This document shows positions 1 through 8,507 of a DNA stretch of 64,000 bases, in pieces. The DNA lies in the NCBI RefSeq assembly GCF_017916255.1, contig NZ_CP072827.1, forward strand, positions 3,993,501-4,057,500. Direction: 5' to 3'. Position numbers and translations under genes: made by a program. The DNA comes from Streptomyces mobaraensis NBRC 13819 = DSM 40847 (GTDB lineage Bacteria; Actinomycetota; Actinomycetes; Streptomycetales; Streptomycetaceae). Position 1 is the stretch's first letter; every line of letters begins with the position of its first letter. The notes under the pieces are model-generated. The model made no database searches. It saw only the letters and a list, made by a program, of their open reading frames with translations, and was not told the DNA's origin.

Positions 1-1
1 A

Positions 2-445
2 CAGCGGCGGCACGCCGTCGCCCGGGTGCTGGCGCACGCGGAGGCCGTCCGGCGCCGGTACGGCGTCGTCCCCGACGGCGACGACGCGGCCGGCGAGCTC
101 GCCCGGGACCTCGCACGGAGCCCCACCGCCCGCCCGCTGCGGGAACTGCGCCGCGACGCGGAGCGGGTGTCCCTGCACGACGCCCTCGTCGCCGCCCTGT
201 TCGCCCCGCCCCCGGCCGACGGACCCGCGCGCACGGCCCGCCGGGGCACCGCCCCGCACGGTCTCACCCCACGGCAGCACCAGATCGCGCTCCTGGTCGC
301 GGAGGGCCTCACCAACCGGCAGATCGCGCGGCGGCTGGGGATCTCCGAGTGGACGGTGACCAATCATCTGCGCGTGGTGATGCAGAAGTTGGGGTGCGCG
401 TCACGGGTGCATGTGGTGCGGGCGGTGCAGGGGGGTACGGCGTGA
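2..445 (+). CDS. LuxR-type HTH regulator, 5' end outside window
   Basis: The reading frame is open to the left edge, so only the C-terminal part of the protein is visible; the GTG at 26 is probably internal. The last ~65 residues form a LuxR/GerE DNA-binding domain, with LTPRQHQIALLVAEGLTNRQ, then IARRLGISEWTVTNHL as the recognition helices and a C-terminal VHVVRAV helix. The upstream ~75 visible residues are Arg/Ala-rich and show no receiver or other known sensor motif. It is a transcription factor, probably of the orphan LuxR class common in streptomycetes. It is convergent with the secreted-protein gene downstream. Whether it regulates the TPP/KASIII locus nearby cannot be told. Confidence 0.8.
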   Translation, partial: QRRHAVARVLAHAEAVRRRYGVVPDGDDAAGELARDLARSPTARPLRELRRDAERVSLHDALVAALFAPPPADGPARTARRGTAPHGLTPRQHQIALLVAEGLTNRQIARRLGISEWTVTNHLRVVMQKLGCASRVHVVRAVQGGTA

Positions 446-467
446 GGGGTTTGGGTGTTCAGGGCGG

Positions 468-540
468 TCCTGTCCCTCGCGTCCTGTCCCTCACGTCCTA
501 TCCGTCTCGTCTTGCCCGTCTCGTCCTGCCCGTCGCGTCC
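468..540. repeat. Irregular pyrimidine-rich tandem repeats
   Basis: The gap behind the LuxR gene holds about six imperfect copies of a 10-14 bp pyrimidine-rich word related to CGTCCTGTCCCTC. It is non-coding on the evidence of composition. No function is evident. Confidence 0.4.
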
Positions 541-706
541 CATGCCGGAGGGGGCGCCCCCGAGGCGGAAACCGCCACCGAGCGCGCCCCCGAACGGACC
601 TGTGCGGACCTCTCCGGATTCCCGCCGGAGCCCTGGCCGACCTCTCCGGGCCCTCACCGGAGCCCCTACGGCCCACCGGATCCCCGGATCCGGACACGTG
701 CCCGGC

Positions 707-1207
707 TCAGAAGACGAGCGGGCCCGGGGTCTGCAGGGACACCGCCGTGCAGGTGTTGGCCGTGCCGAGGACGTTCAGGCTGAGGGACGAGTCGCCCGAG
801 CCCGCGGCGGGGATGTAGGAGTCGAGGCGGTCGCCGGCCGCCACCGGGCCGGTGAGCGGGCCGACGACGACCGGCTGCCCGGCCGGCGTCGCGGCGTTGG
901 CGGTGCCGCTGAAGGAGGCGATGCCGCCGTCGGCCTTCCGCAGCCGCAGCGTGGCGCTGACCGAGTCCGCGGGGATGTCCGCCGGGGCGATGCCGCCGCT
1001 GGTGGAGAAGCGGATGGAGCCGACGCCATGGTCCGCCGAGCCCTCGATCGTCAGGTCGGTGACGCCGAACCGGCCGCAGTCGTACCGGGCGGTGACCGTC
1101 TGCACACCGGAGGAACCGGCGGCGGCAGCGGCCGGTCCGGCCGTGGCGAGGCCGCCCAGGAGCAGGGCCGCGGTGGCGACGGAGGCGGCGGTGAGCTTCT
1201 TTCGCAT
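707..1207 (-). CDS. Small secreted protein of unknown function
   Basis: The 166-residue product starts at ATG 1207 (MRKKLT); the longer in-frame start at 1225 would put six extra residues before the signal peptide, and a GGAAAGG sequence suits the shorter start. Residues 1-30 are a Sec signal peptide: the MRKK basic end, a hydrophobic Ala/Leu core, and an AxA-type end at GPAAAAA. The mature part is Ser/Gly/Ala-rich and acidic, without recognised domains. It has two cysteines (YDCGRFG near the N-terminus and TANTCTAV near the C-terminus) that could form one disulphide. It is probably an extracellular beta-rich protein. It is not a chaplin, since it lacks the paired chaplin cysteine spacing and hydrophobic repeats. 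Confidence 0.75.
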   Translation of the reverse strand: MRKKLTAASVATAALLLGGLATAGPAAAAAGSSGVQTVTARYDCGRFGVTDLTIEGSADHGVGSIRFSTSGGIAPADIPADSVSATLRLRKADGGIASFSGTANAATPAGQPVVVGPLTGPVAAGDRLDSYIPAAGSGDSSLSLNVLGTANTCTAVSLQTPGPLVF

Positions 1208-1389
1208 GGTCGGTTGCCTTTCCACTGAACGGATGGTGTGTGGAAACGTCCGGGCGGCGGATCCACCGCCCGTCGATCACCGGTGGCGTGGGATGGCTCG
1301 CCACCGGGGCTTCGGGGACGGTCGGCGGACACCGGTCCGCCGTGCCGTCGCGGCTGCCGTGTCCGGGCGGCCGGGGTCACCCCGCCCGG

Positions 1390-1434
1390 GTCGCCGGCCT
1401 CCCGGTCGCCGGCCTCCCGGTCGCCGGCCTCCCG
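1390..1434. repeat. Three perfect 15-bp tandem repeats
   Basis: GTCGCCGGCCTCCCG occurs three times head to tail, followed by a degenerate fourth copy. It lies in the gap between the secreted-protein gene and the end of the KASIII-like gene. It is likely a small variable-number repeat. Confidence 0.7.
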
Positions 1435-1461
1435 GTCACCGGTCGTCCGGCCGACCTCGGA

Positions 1462-2544
1462 TCACCCCGTCCCCGCCCCGTCCCCACTCCGCCACCGGAC
1501 CGCCGCCGCCCCCGCGAAGTCCCCCGCGTGGGCGAAGCCGGCGAGCATCAGCAGGCTGCCGTCGGGGATCCGGCCCTCGCGGAGGCCGTGGTCCAGGGTG
1601 ATGGGCACGGCGGCGCCGAAGAGGTTGCCGAACCGGTCGAAGGTGTCCAGGTGCCGGGCGGGATCGAGAGAGAGCCGGGTGCGCCACTGCTCCAGGAACA
1701 TCCGGTTCGGCTGGTTGGTGATCAGCACGTCCAGGTCGTCGATCCCGAGCCCCAGCTCGCCGCACAGCCCCGAGACCACGTCGGGTACCAGCCGGTTGCC
1801 GCGCTCGACGATGTCCTTGACCCGGCCGGGGGTGAACCCGACGTGCATCTGGCTGGTCCCGGGCTCCCAGTACTTGCGGCCGTCGGAGAGGGTCAGGCCG
1901 CAGTCCCGGGTGTACTCGCCGTGGTTGGCGACCCGGATGCCGAGCACCGGCGATTCCGCCGACGCGGCCACGAGGGCCGCCCCGCAGCCGTCCCCCGGGA
2001 TGACCGCCTCCGGGAGCTTGCGCACCTCGGACTGGGTCATCACCGGCCCCGCGCAGTTCTGCACGTTCAGCAGCAGCGCGGACCGGGCCTGCCCGGTGCC
2101 GACGAGGGCCCGCGCCAGCCGCAGCAGGTGGACGAAGGAGGCGCAGCCGCCGTTGTGCGCGTCGATCACCCAGTCGGCCCGGATGCCGAGCCGGTGCGCC
2201 ACCTCGGCGCCCGGGCCGGTGAACGGCACTTCCGGCAGCAGGGTGTTGGTGAGCACCACGTCGACGCCGCGCAGCGTGTCCCGCCCGACGCGTTCGGCCA
2301 GGGCGTTCGCGGCCCGCTCCATCATGTCGGCGGGCGTCTCGTCCCGGGCCGCCTGGTGGCGGAAGCGCGGCGCCTTGAACATCGTCTCCGCGCCGAAGCC
2401 CTCTGGTCCGCCGTCGGCGTCCTGATCCCGGTGGGCCAGGAAGTACTCGGTGCCGACCGGTTCCCCGGGCAGGTAGGAGGCGACTTCGAGCAGACTGACG
2501 TCATGGAGCGGTCTGACGTCCGGGTACGGTCCGGCGTCCCTCAT
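1462..2544 (-). CDS. KASIII-like (FabH-superfamily) acyl-condensing or acyltransferase enzyme
   Basis: The 360-residue protein has the thiolase fold of 3-oxoacyl-ACP synthase III. The nucleophile is Cys134 in AHNGGCASF, and the FabH asparagine is kept in FGNLFG (Asn307). The FabH decarboxylating histidine, normally in an HQAN-type motif, is replaced: the sequence is TNQPNRMF with Asn277 at that place. A Cys-Asn-Asn set suggests acyl transfer rather than decarboxylative condensation, as in the KASIII-like acyltransferases of secondary metabolism (CerJ/ChlB-type). That is inference. ATG 2544 is chosen because it overlaps the SRPBCC stop as ATGA, which indicates translational coupling; the longer ORF start at 2631 would lie inside the upstream gene. 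It is the last gene of the TPP-SRPBCC-KASIII operon. Confidence 0.82.
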   Translation of the reverse strand: MRDAGPYPDVRPLHDVSLLEVASYLPGEPVGTEYFLAHRDQDADGGPEGFGAETMFKAPRFRHQAARDETPADMMERAANALAERVGRDTLRGVDVVLTNTLLPEVPFTGPGAEVAHRLGIRADWVIDAHNGGCASFVHLLRLARALVGTGQARSALLLNVQNCAGPVMTQSEVRKLPEAVIPGDGCGAALVAASAESPVLGIRVANHGEYTRDCGLTLSDGRKYWEPGTSQMHVGFTPGRVKDIVERGNRLVPDVVSGLCGELGLGIDDLDVLITNQPNRMFLEQWRTRLSLDPARHLDTFDRFGNLFGAAVPITLDHGLREGRIPDGSLLMLAGFAHAGDFAGAAAVRWRSGDGAGTG

Positions 2545-3227
2545 GAGGCGGCGTCCCCCCGGAACCGGTGCTCCAGGATCTTCTTCAGGTTGTCCATCTC
2601 CACCTGGTGGCCCGCGTAGAACAGCGGCCACATGTCACCGACCCACGGCCGCTCCGGCGAGGGCGCCAGCTCGGGGTAGGGGTTCTTGTCGTAGTAGGGG
2701 TGACGGCAGTTGGTCCAGATGACGACGGAGCCGGGCTTGTTCAGGACGGTCTCCGCCGGGACGATCCGGTGGAGGTAGTTCATCCACAGCTCCTCGCCCT
2801 GGTCCCACGCGCACCGGATGTCGACGGTGAGGGCGTCCGGGTCGCCGTCGATCCGCATGAAGATCTTGGTGGCGTCGTCGAGCAGGACGTCCCGGCCCTG
2901 GTACACGTCGGGGACGTCGGTCGGGGCGAAGTCGCGTGTGCTGTAGGTGAATTCGTTGAGGTGGCGGATGTCCGTGAGGTACTCGTACACGGCCCGGGGC
3001 GGTGCGTCGATGTACTGGTGGACGGTGACGAACCTCCCGTACACCTCGTCGTAGGTGAAGCTCTCCTTGGTCAGCTCCGCGGCGAGCGCCATGGCCTCCT
3101 CGCGCGGGGTCGTCTCCCAGCGCAGCAGGCCGGGGACGTCCTTGATGCCGTCCGGGATCGGGGCGGGCGGGACGTAGCCGGGGAGGGGAGTGGGCTGACC
3201 GCTGGGCCGGTCGACGGAGGTGGTCAT
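2541..3227 (-). CDS. SRPBCC-fold (polyketide cyclase/aromatase-like) protein
   Basis: The 228-residue protein has the START/SRPBCC pattern: VHQYIDAPPRAVYEYLTDI as the first strand and helices, a long central sheet, and a C-terminal amphipathic helix (VEMDNLKKILEHRF). Members bind hydrophobic ligands, and in natural-product loci act as cyclases or aromatases. About 35 Pro-rich residues precede the domain. Its start overlaps the stop of the TPP enzyme gene by ATGA and its stop overlaps the KASIII-like start by ATGA, so the three proteins are probably made together. The substrate cannot be deduced; a role in folding or hydrolysing the product of the KASIII-like enzyme is a reasonable guess. Confidence 0.78.
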   Translation of the reverse strand: MTTSVDRPSGQPTPLPGYVPPAPIPDGIKDVPGLLRWETTPREEAMALAAELTKESFTYDEVYGRFVTVHQYIDAPPRAVYEYLTDIRHLNEFTYSTRDFAPTDVPDVYQGRDVLLDDATKIFMRIDGDPDALTVDIRCAWDQGEELWMNYLHRIVPAETVLNKPGSVVIWTNCRHPYYDKNPYPELAPSPERPWVGDMWPLFYAGHQVEMDNLKKILEHRFRGDAAS

Positions 3228-5269
3228 GCTGGCGCTGCTCCTTCACGGGCGGGGGCGGGCCGTCCGGTGCCGGCGGGTACCGGCTGCTGCCGGAAGGGCC
3301 GGAACGGCGGCATTTCGGAGGGATCGACGTCCACGCAGATCAGCGCGGGCGCGGCGGTGGCGTGGGCGCGGCCGAGGGCCGCGGCCAGTTCGCCGGCGGT
3401 ACGGACGGTCACGGCCGGCAGGTCCGGGAACAGCGCGGCGGCGCCGTCGCCGATCCGGGCCGGGCGGAAGAGGTTGTAGGAGTAGTCGCCGGAGAAGTAC
3501 AGCCGCTCGCGGGTGGCGCACATGCCGTGCGCGTTGTTGTTGAGCACCACGAACGTGACGGGCAGCCGGTGTTCGACGGCGGTGTGCACCTCCATGCCGT
3601 GCATGAAGAACGCGCCGTCACCGGCGACGACGCAGGCGCGGCGGCCGGTGGCGAACGCGGCGCCGATCCCGGCGCCGAAGCTGTGGCCCATCCCGCCCAT
3701 GCCGAGCGCGGCGACGAACCGGCCTCCCGGAGGCGTGTCGATGTGGTGGGTGGCGACGGCACCGGCATTCCCGGCATCGGCCACCACGGTCGACCCCTCG
3801 GGCAGGGCGGCCGAGATGACCAGAGCGGCCGTCCGCATGTCGAGGGGGGTGTCCGGCGGGGGAGGCGGGGGCGGTGCGACGTGGGTGGCGATTCGCGGGT
3901 GGTCGTCTTCGGTCGGCGGTGCGACGTGGGTGGTGGGCCGCGGGTGGTCGTCTTCGGTCGGCGGTGCGACGTGGGTGGCGATCCGCGGGTGGTCGTCTTC
4001 GGTCGGCGGTGCGACGTGGGTGGTGGGCCGCCGGTGGTCGTCTTCGGTCGGCGGTACGACGTGAGTGGCGATCCGCGGATCGTCGCCTTCGGCTGGCGAT
4101 ACGACCTGTGCGGCGGGCCGCGGGTGCTCGCCTTCGGCCCGCGGTGCGACGCCAATGGCGGGCCACTCGTCGCCGCCACCGGCCGGCGGTACGACACGTG
4201 CGTCGAGCCCCCCGCCATCGCCATCACCCACCGGCCCCACGACGTCCGCCAGCAACTCCAGTTCGGCGCCGAGAGGACCGGTGAGGCGGACGAGTTCCCC
4301 GTGAGCGTCGAGGAAGGGGGTGCGCGGGTCGACGCAGATCACCGGTACGGCCTTGAGGCGGTCGTCCAGCCCCGCGCCGGTCATCTGCGGCAGCCGGGTG
4401 CCGGCGAGCACGACGGCGGCCGCCCGCTCCAGCGACTCCTGCGTCGCGTCCGTCCCGTTCGCACCGGCGATGCCCAGGTAGCGCGGGTCGCGGGCGTCGA
4501 AGACGTCCTTGGCGTCGGCCGCCACGGCGACACGGGCGGGCAACGCGGCGGCCAGCCGGGCGAGTTCCGTCCGGGCGTCGACGCGGGCCACCCCCTCGCC
4601 GGCGATCACGGCGACGCCGCCGGGGCGCCGTACCGCATCCCGCAGCAGCTCGGCGGCCCGGGAACGCTCGGCCGCCGCCGTCAGCGCGGGCGCCGCCGGG
4701 GCCGGCGGGCGGGGCGGCGCCCAGGTGGGGAGCACGGCCTGCTGGACGTCCTTGGGGAGCAGCAGCACCGCGGGCCCGGGCCGGGCGGGGTCCGTCGCCG
4801 CCGCGAAGGCCCGCGGCAGGGCGTCGGTGATCGCCTCCGGTTCGTCCACGCGGGCGCAGTGCACGCCGAGTTCGCCGAACAGGCGCGCCGCGTCGATGGA
4901 ACCGGCGAGCCCGCTGGTCTCCTGGAAGGAACCGCGGCCGTCCAGGGCCGCCGGCGGCTGGCCGACGAGGACGACGGCCGGGACGAAGGACGCCCGGAGC
5001 TCGGCCACGCCGGGCACCAGGTTCATCGCGCCGGCGCCCGAGGTGGACGCGATCACCGGGACGCGCTGCGACGCCCGGTGGTAGCCGTCGGCCATGGTGG
5101 CCGCGGAGAACTCGTGCTTGGCCACCACGCCCAGCGGGCCGTCCTGCGCCTGGTGCAGCGCGTCGTACAGGTCCTCGATGTTGGCGCCGCCGACTCCGAA
5201 CACATGGCGGACGCCCTGCCGGTGCAGGAAGTCCACGACGAAATCGACCACGCGGGGTGAACTGCTCAT
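3224..5269 (-). CDS. Thiamine-diphosphate-dependent enzyme (acetolactate synthase/decarboxylase superfamily) with repeat linker
   Basis: The 681-residue protein has the three TPP-enzyme domains. The N-terminal PYR domain begins VFGVGGANIEDLYDAL and holds the catalytic Glu in AKHEFSAATMADGY. A central FAD/TH3-like domain follows. The C-terminal PP domain has the cofactor motif from GDGAFFMHGM to VVLNNNAHGM. Usual length is 540-580 residues; the surplus is a linker of about 105 residues between the central and PP domains, built of 15-residue repeats (consensus TEDDHPRIATHVAPP). It would decarboxylate a 2-oxo acid and either release an aldehyde or make an acyloin. It is first in the minus-strand operon; the operator-like palindromes lie upstream of its ATG. 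Confidence 0.82.
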   Translation of the reverse strand: MSSSPRVVDFVVDFLHRQGVRHVFGVGGANIEDLYDALHQAQDGPLGVVAKHEFSAATMADGYHRASQRVPVIASTSGAGAMNLVPGVAELRASFVPAVVLVGQPPAALDGRGSFQETSGLAGSIDAARLFGELGVHCARVDEPEAITDALPRAFAAATDPARPGPAVLLLPKDVQQAVLPTWAPPRPPAPAAPALTAAAERSRAAELLRDAVRRPGGVAVIAGEGVARVDARTELARLAAALPARVAVAADAKDVFDARDPRYLGIAGANGTDATQESLERAAAVVLAGTRLPQMTGAGLDDRLKAVPVICVDPRTPFLDAHGELVRLTGPLGAELELLADVVGPVGDGDGGGLDARVVPPAGGGDEWPAIGVAPRAEGEHPRPAAQVVSPAEGDDPRIATHVVPPTEDDHRRPTTHVAPPTEDDHPRIATHVAPPTEDDHPRPTTHVAPPTEDDHPRIATHVAPPPPPPPDTPLDMRTAALVISAALPEGSTVVADAGNAGAVATHHIDTPPGGRFVAALGMGGMGHSFGAGIGAAFATGRRACVVAGDGAFFMHGMEVHTAVEHRLPVTFVVLNNNAHGMCATRERLYFSGDYSYNLFRPARIGDGAAALFPDLPAVTVRTAGELAAALGRAHATAAPALICVDVDPSEMPPFRPFRQQPVPAGTGRPAPAREGAAPA
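3874..4188. repeat. 45-bp tandem repeat array inside the TPP enzyme gene
   Basis: Seven consecutive 45-bp units start at 3874, 3919, 3964, 4009, 4054, 4099 and 4144. The first four are nearly identical, alternating between two versions, and the last three are progressively degenerate. The period is a multiple of three, so copy-number change would keep the frame and only alter linker length. Confidence 0.9.
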
Positions 5270-5361
5270 GCGGCCGGCCCCCTCCGACAGTGGTGTCGCC
5301 CATTACAGGCAGCGCCGTCCGGGCCGGACAATGACCCGGTCCTGCCGGTCGACAGGGTGGC

Positions 5362-5383
5362 CACCGGCAGGGTCCTGCCGGTG
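5362..5383. promoter_or_regulatory. Perfect palindrome, putative operator 1
   Basis: CACCGGCAGG and CCTGCCGGTG flank a 2-bp spacer, giving 10-bp perfect arms. A further half-site CCTGCCGGT lies at 5341-5349. The site lies between the divergent TPP-enzyme and MFS genes, closer to the TPP start. Confidence 0.7.
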
Positions 5384-5420
5384 CGGGACGCCGGGCGCAT
5401 GGCAGGGGAAACGTCCGCCG

Positions 5421-5440
5421 CATGGCAGGGATCTGCCATG
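5421..5440. promoter_or_regulatory. Perfect palindrome, putative operator 2
   Basis: CATGGCAG and CTGCCATG flank GGAT, giving 8-bp perfect arms. An additional CATGGCAG half-site lies at 5398-5405. It shares the GGCAGG core with the palindrome at 5362-5383, so one regulator could bind both. The size and symmetry suit a TetR-type dimer, but no such gene is seen next to it. Confidence 0.7.
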
Positions 5441-5578
5441 TCGTCCTGTCACGTGCACACCGGGCCGGGGCCATAGGTTGCCGACACATCCGACCAGCCG
5501 ACCATCCGGCATCCGCGCGGGAGGCCCCTGAGCGCCGGTCTCCCAGCGGAAGCAGAGCGAACAGGAGCAGGAGGACGC

Positions 5579-7057
5579 ATGGGCAGGGTTACGGCCGAGA
5601 ACGCCGCGACCGCCGCGTCGGCCACGTCCGGAACGGCGGGCCGGGCGGCGGGACTGGTGCTCGCGGTGACCTGCGGAGCGCAGTTCATGGTCATCATCGA
5701 CGACACCGTCGTCGCGATGGCGCTCCCCACCATCCGCACGTCGCTCGGCTTCGAACAGGCGTCGCTGGCCTGGGTCGTGGACGCCTACATGCTGCTCTTC
5801 GGCGGCTTCCTGGTGCTCGGCGGCCGCTGCGCCGACCTCTTCGGCCGGCGCCCGGTCTTCCTCGCCGGCCTCGGCGTCTTCACCGTGTCGTCCCTCGCCT
5901 GCGGCCTGGCCCGGAACCCCGAGACGCTGATCGTCGCGCGCGGCGCCCAGGGCTTCGGGGCGGCCCTGCTCAGCCCGGCGGCCCTGGCCATCCTGATCAC
6001 CACGTTCTCCGCGGCGAAGGAGCGGCGCAAGGCGCTCGGCGTGTGGGGCGGTCTCACCGGCATCTCCGGTGTCTCCGGGGTGCTGCTCGGCGGGGTCGTC
6101 ACCGACACGGTCGACTGGCGGTGGGTCTTCTACATCAACATCCCCGTCGGCGTCCTGCTGTTCGCGCTCACCCTGCGCCCCGCGCTCGCCGACCGCGAAC
6201 CGCCCGCCAAGAGCACCTCGACCGACACCACGGGCGCCCTGCTCATCACCTCCGGTCTGCTGCTGCTCGTCTACACCGTGATCAGCACCGGCCACCGCCC
6301 GTGGGGGTCCGCGGCGACCGTCCTCGGTCTCGTCGGCGCCGGCGTGCTGCTGGCCGGGTTCGTGGTGCGGGAGTCGCGTGCGGCGCAGCCGCTGATCCGG
6401 CTGGGGATCTTCGCCCGGCGGCAGATCGCGGTGGCGAACCTGATGATGCTGCTCGCCGCCTCCGGCCTGTACGGCATCTTCTTCTTCCTCACCCAGTACA
6501 TGCAGATCCTGCAGCACTGGTCGCCGCTGCGGGCCGGGCTGTCCTGGGCGCCGTTCGGCGTGACCATGGCGGTCTTCTCCGGTCTGGCGATCCAGCTGCT
6601 GCCGAGGCTCGGCAGCCGGGTGCTGTGCCTGGTCGGCCTCGGCGCGGCCACCTGCGGGCTGGCGCTGCTGCTGGGCTCGCCCGCCGAGGCGTCGTACGCG
6701 TCGGACATCCTGCCCACCCTGCTGCTGTGCGCCGCCGGCTACGGGCTGGCCATGGTGCCGATGGTGGTGGCCGCGGTGAGCGGGGTGGCGAAGGCGGACT
6801 CCGGCGCCGCGTCCGGCGTCCTCAACACCGGCCAGCAGATCGGCGGCGCCACCGGCCTGGCGGTGCTGGCCGCGCTCGCGAGCGGCCGGCTGGACGACGG
6901 ACTCGCCGACGGGGAAGCGCTGCCCGACGCCCTGTTGAGCAGCTTCCACTCGGCGTTCCTCGTCGGCACGGTGCTCAGCGGGTGCGCGGCGGTGCTGGCG
7001 CTGGCCCTGCCCGCGCTGCGGACGGAGTTCGATCCGGAGACGGCGACGGGGGTGTGA
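5579..7057 (+). CDS. MFS drug/metabolite exporter, DHA2 (14-TM) family
   Basis: The 492-residue membrane protein has the EmrB/QacA signatures. TM1 carries the acidic DDTVVAMALPTI motif, loop 2-3 has motif A (RCADLFGRRPVF), and TM5 region has WRWVFYINIPVG. About 14 hydrophobic segments can be counted, consistent with a proton-driven efflux pump. A strong AGGAGG (5569-5574) sits 4 nt before the ATG. It is divergent from the TPP operon across a 309-bp region with two palindromes, and upstream of the aminotransferase gene on the same strand. By context it probably exports the product of this locus. Confidence 0.88.
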   Translation: MGRVTAENAATAASATSGTAGRAAGLVLAVTCGAQFMVIIDDTVVAMALPTIRTSLGFEQASLAWVVDAYMLLFGGFLVLGGRCADLFGRRPVFLAGLGVFTVSSLACGLARNPETLIVARGAQGFGAALLSPAALAILITTFSAAKERRKALGVWGGLTGISGVSGVLLGGVVTDTVDWRWVFYINIPVGVLLFALTLRPALADREPPAKSTSTDTTGALLITSGLLLLVYTVISTGHRPWGSAATVLGLVGAGVLLAGFVVRESRAAQPLIRLGIFARRQIAVANLMMLLAASGLYGIFFFLTQYMQILQHWSPLRAGLSWAPFGVTMAVFSGLAIQLLPRLGSRVLCLVGLGAATCGLALLLGSPAEASYASDILPTLLLCAAGYGLAMVPMVVAAVSGVAKADSGAASGVLNTGQQIGGATGLAVLAALASGRLDDGLADGEALPDALLSSFHSAFLVGTVLSGCAAVLALALPALRTEFDPETATGV

Positions 7058-7182
7058 TCCGCCGGGCCGCTCCCGGCCGCGCCGTACGACACCGGTGTCC
7101 CCCTCGGGCCGACCCTTCGCACCCGTCCCGCCCCACCCATCCCACGCCTTGGCCGAGCCCCGCTCAGCGAGAAGGAACCACC

Positions 7183-8286
7183 ATGTCCCACCACCAGGCC
7201 CCACCACCGGCCTTCTTCGCCGACACCGAGATCCCGGACGGCGGGGACCACCTCCGCCTGCACCTGAACGAGAACCCGTACGGCCCCCCGCCCGGCACGG
7301 TCGAGGCGGTCCGCGACGAGGCCGACCGCCACCTCAACCGCTACCCGGACGCCGACTGCCGTCTGCTGCGCGAGGCGCTGGCCGCGCACTTCCGGGTGCC
7401 CGCCGACATGGTCGCCGTCGGCAACGGCACGGACGAACTCGTCCTCGTCGCCTCGCTGACGTTCCTCCGCGAGCCGGGCACCACGGTCCTGACCACCGCC
7501 ACCACCTTCCCCGGTTACGTGGTGTCCGCCGCCGCCGTGGGACGCGTCCCCGTCACCGTCCCGCTGGACGGCGCCGATCTCCCCGTCGGCGCCCTGGCGG
7601 AGCGGATCGCCGCCGGCGCCGACCTCGCGTTCGTCTGCAACCCGCTCAACCCGACCGGGGCGCTCCTCGACCGCGCCGCCGTCTTCCGGCTGCTGGACGC
7701 CGCCGACCAGGGCGGTGGCGTCGTCGTCTTCGACGAGGCGTACATCGACTTCGCGGGTCCCGAGCACGAGTTCGCGCTGGAAGCGGTCCGGGCGGGCCGC
7801 CGTGCGCTGGTGACCAGGACGTTCTCCAAGGCGTGGGGGCTCGCCTCGGTACGGATGGGGGTCGCCGTCGGTCCCGCCGACCTGATCGCCCGGCTCTCCG
7901 CGACCGCGGGCGCCCTGCCGTTCAACGTCAACCGGCAGGCGCAGCGCGCCGTCCTGCGCGCCCTGGAACACCCCGACCACCTCGACCGCGTACGCGCCGC
8001 CAACGCCCGGGCCAGGGAACTCCTCCGCAAGTCCCTGGACGCCCTGGGCCTCGTCCACGCGCCGTCGGCGAGCAACTTCGTGATGGTGGACGTGCCGCCG
8101 CCGGGCGACAGCGCCCGGTTCGCGGCCCGGCTGGCCGCCGAGCACCGGATCTTCGTCCGGGCGCTCGACGCGCTCGGCATGCCGGGCCGGCTGCGGATCT
8201 CGGTGGGGACGGAGGCGGAGGTGGAACGCCTGGCGGGCGCGCTGGCGGCGGTGTTGGGGGACGGGGGGCGGGAGGTGCGGCCGTGA
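7183..8286 (+). CDS. HisC-like PLP aminotransferase (fold type I)
   Basis: The 367-residue protein matches histidinol-phosphate aminotransferases in length and motifs: LRLHLNENPYGPP near the N-terminus, CNPLNPTGALL, VVFDEAYIDF, and the PLP-binding Lys in RTFSKAWGLASVRMG. The ATG at 7183 has GAAGGA 6 nt upstream. Biosynthetic hisC genes usually lie in a his operon. Here the neighbours are an exporter, a TPP enzyme and a KASIII-like enzyme, so it more likely aminates a pathway-specific ketone or aldehyde, for instance the TPP enzyme's product. The substrate is not deducible. Confidence 0.83.
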   Translation: MSHHQAPPPAFFADTEIPDGGDHLRLHLNENPYGPPPGTVEAVRDEADRHLNRYPDADCRLLREALAAHFRVPADMVAVGNGTDELVLVASLTFLREPGTTVLTTATTFPGYVVSAAAVGRVPVTVPLDGADLPVGALAERIAAGADLAFVCNPLNPTGALLDRAAVFRLLDAADQGGGVVVFDEAYIDFAGPEHEFALEAVRAGRRALVTRTFSKAWGLASVRMGVAVGPADLIARLSATAGALPFNVNRQAQRAVLRALEHPDHLDRVRAANARARELLRKSLDALGLVHAPSASNFVMVDVPPPGDSARFAARLAAEHRIFVRALDALGMPGRLRISVGTEAEVERLAGALAAVLGDGGREVRP

Positions 8287-8507
8287 CGTCCGAAACCCCT
8301 TAGGGGTGCGTGGAGTTCACCCGTCACCACCGCAACCCGCCTTCCACGCGGGCAAGATGGTTTCCGCCGTCGAGCGCCCGGCCCGCCCGCCGCCGTCGTG
8401 GCGCGGGCGGACTCCGTCCCGTGCCGCCGCCCCGTCGGACGCCTGGCGAGCCGCGCCGGTCCCTGCCGACCTCCGAGCCGGTCCCTGCCGAACCCCGAGG
8501 AGTACCG

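Noticed and set aside
455..1228. Long plus-strand frame opposite the secreted-protein gene
   Set aside because: It is Arg/Gly-rich shadow sequence; the minus-strand frame has a clean signal peptide.
3874..4188. CRISPR-like repeat array
   Set aside because: The units are contiguous without spacers, with a 45-bp coding period inside an enzyme gene.
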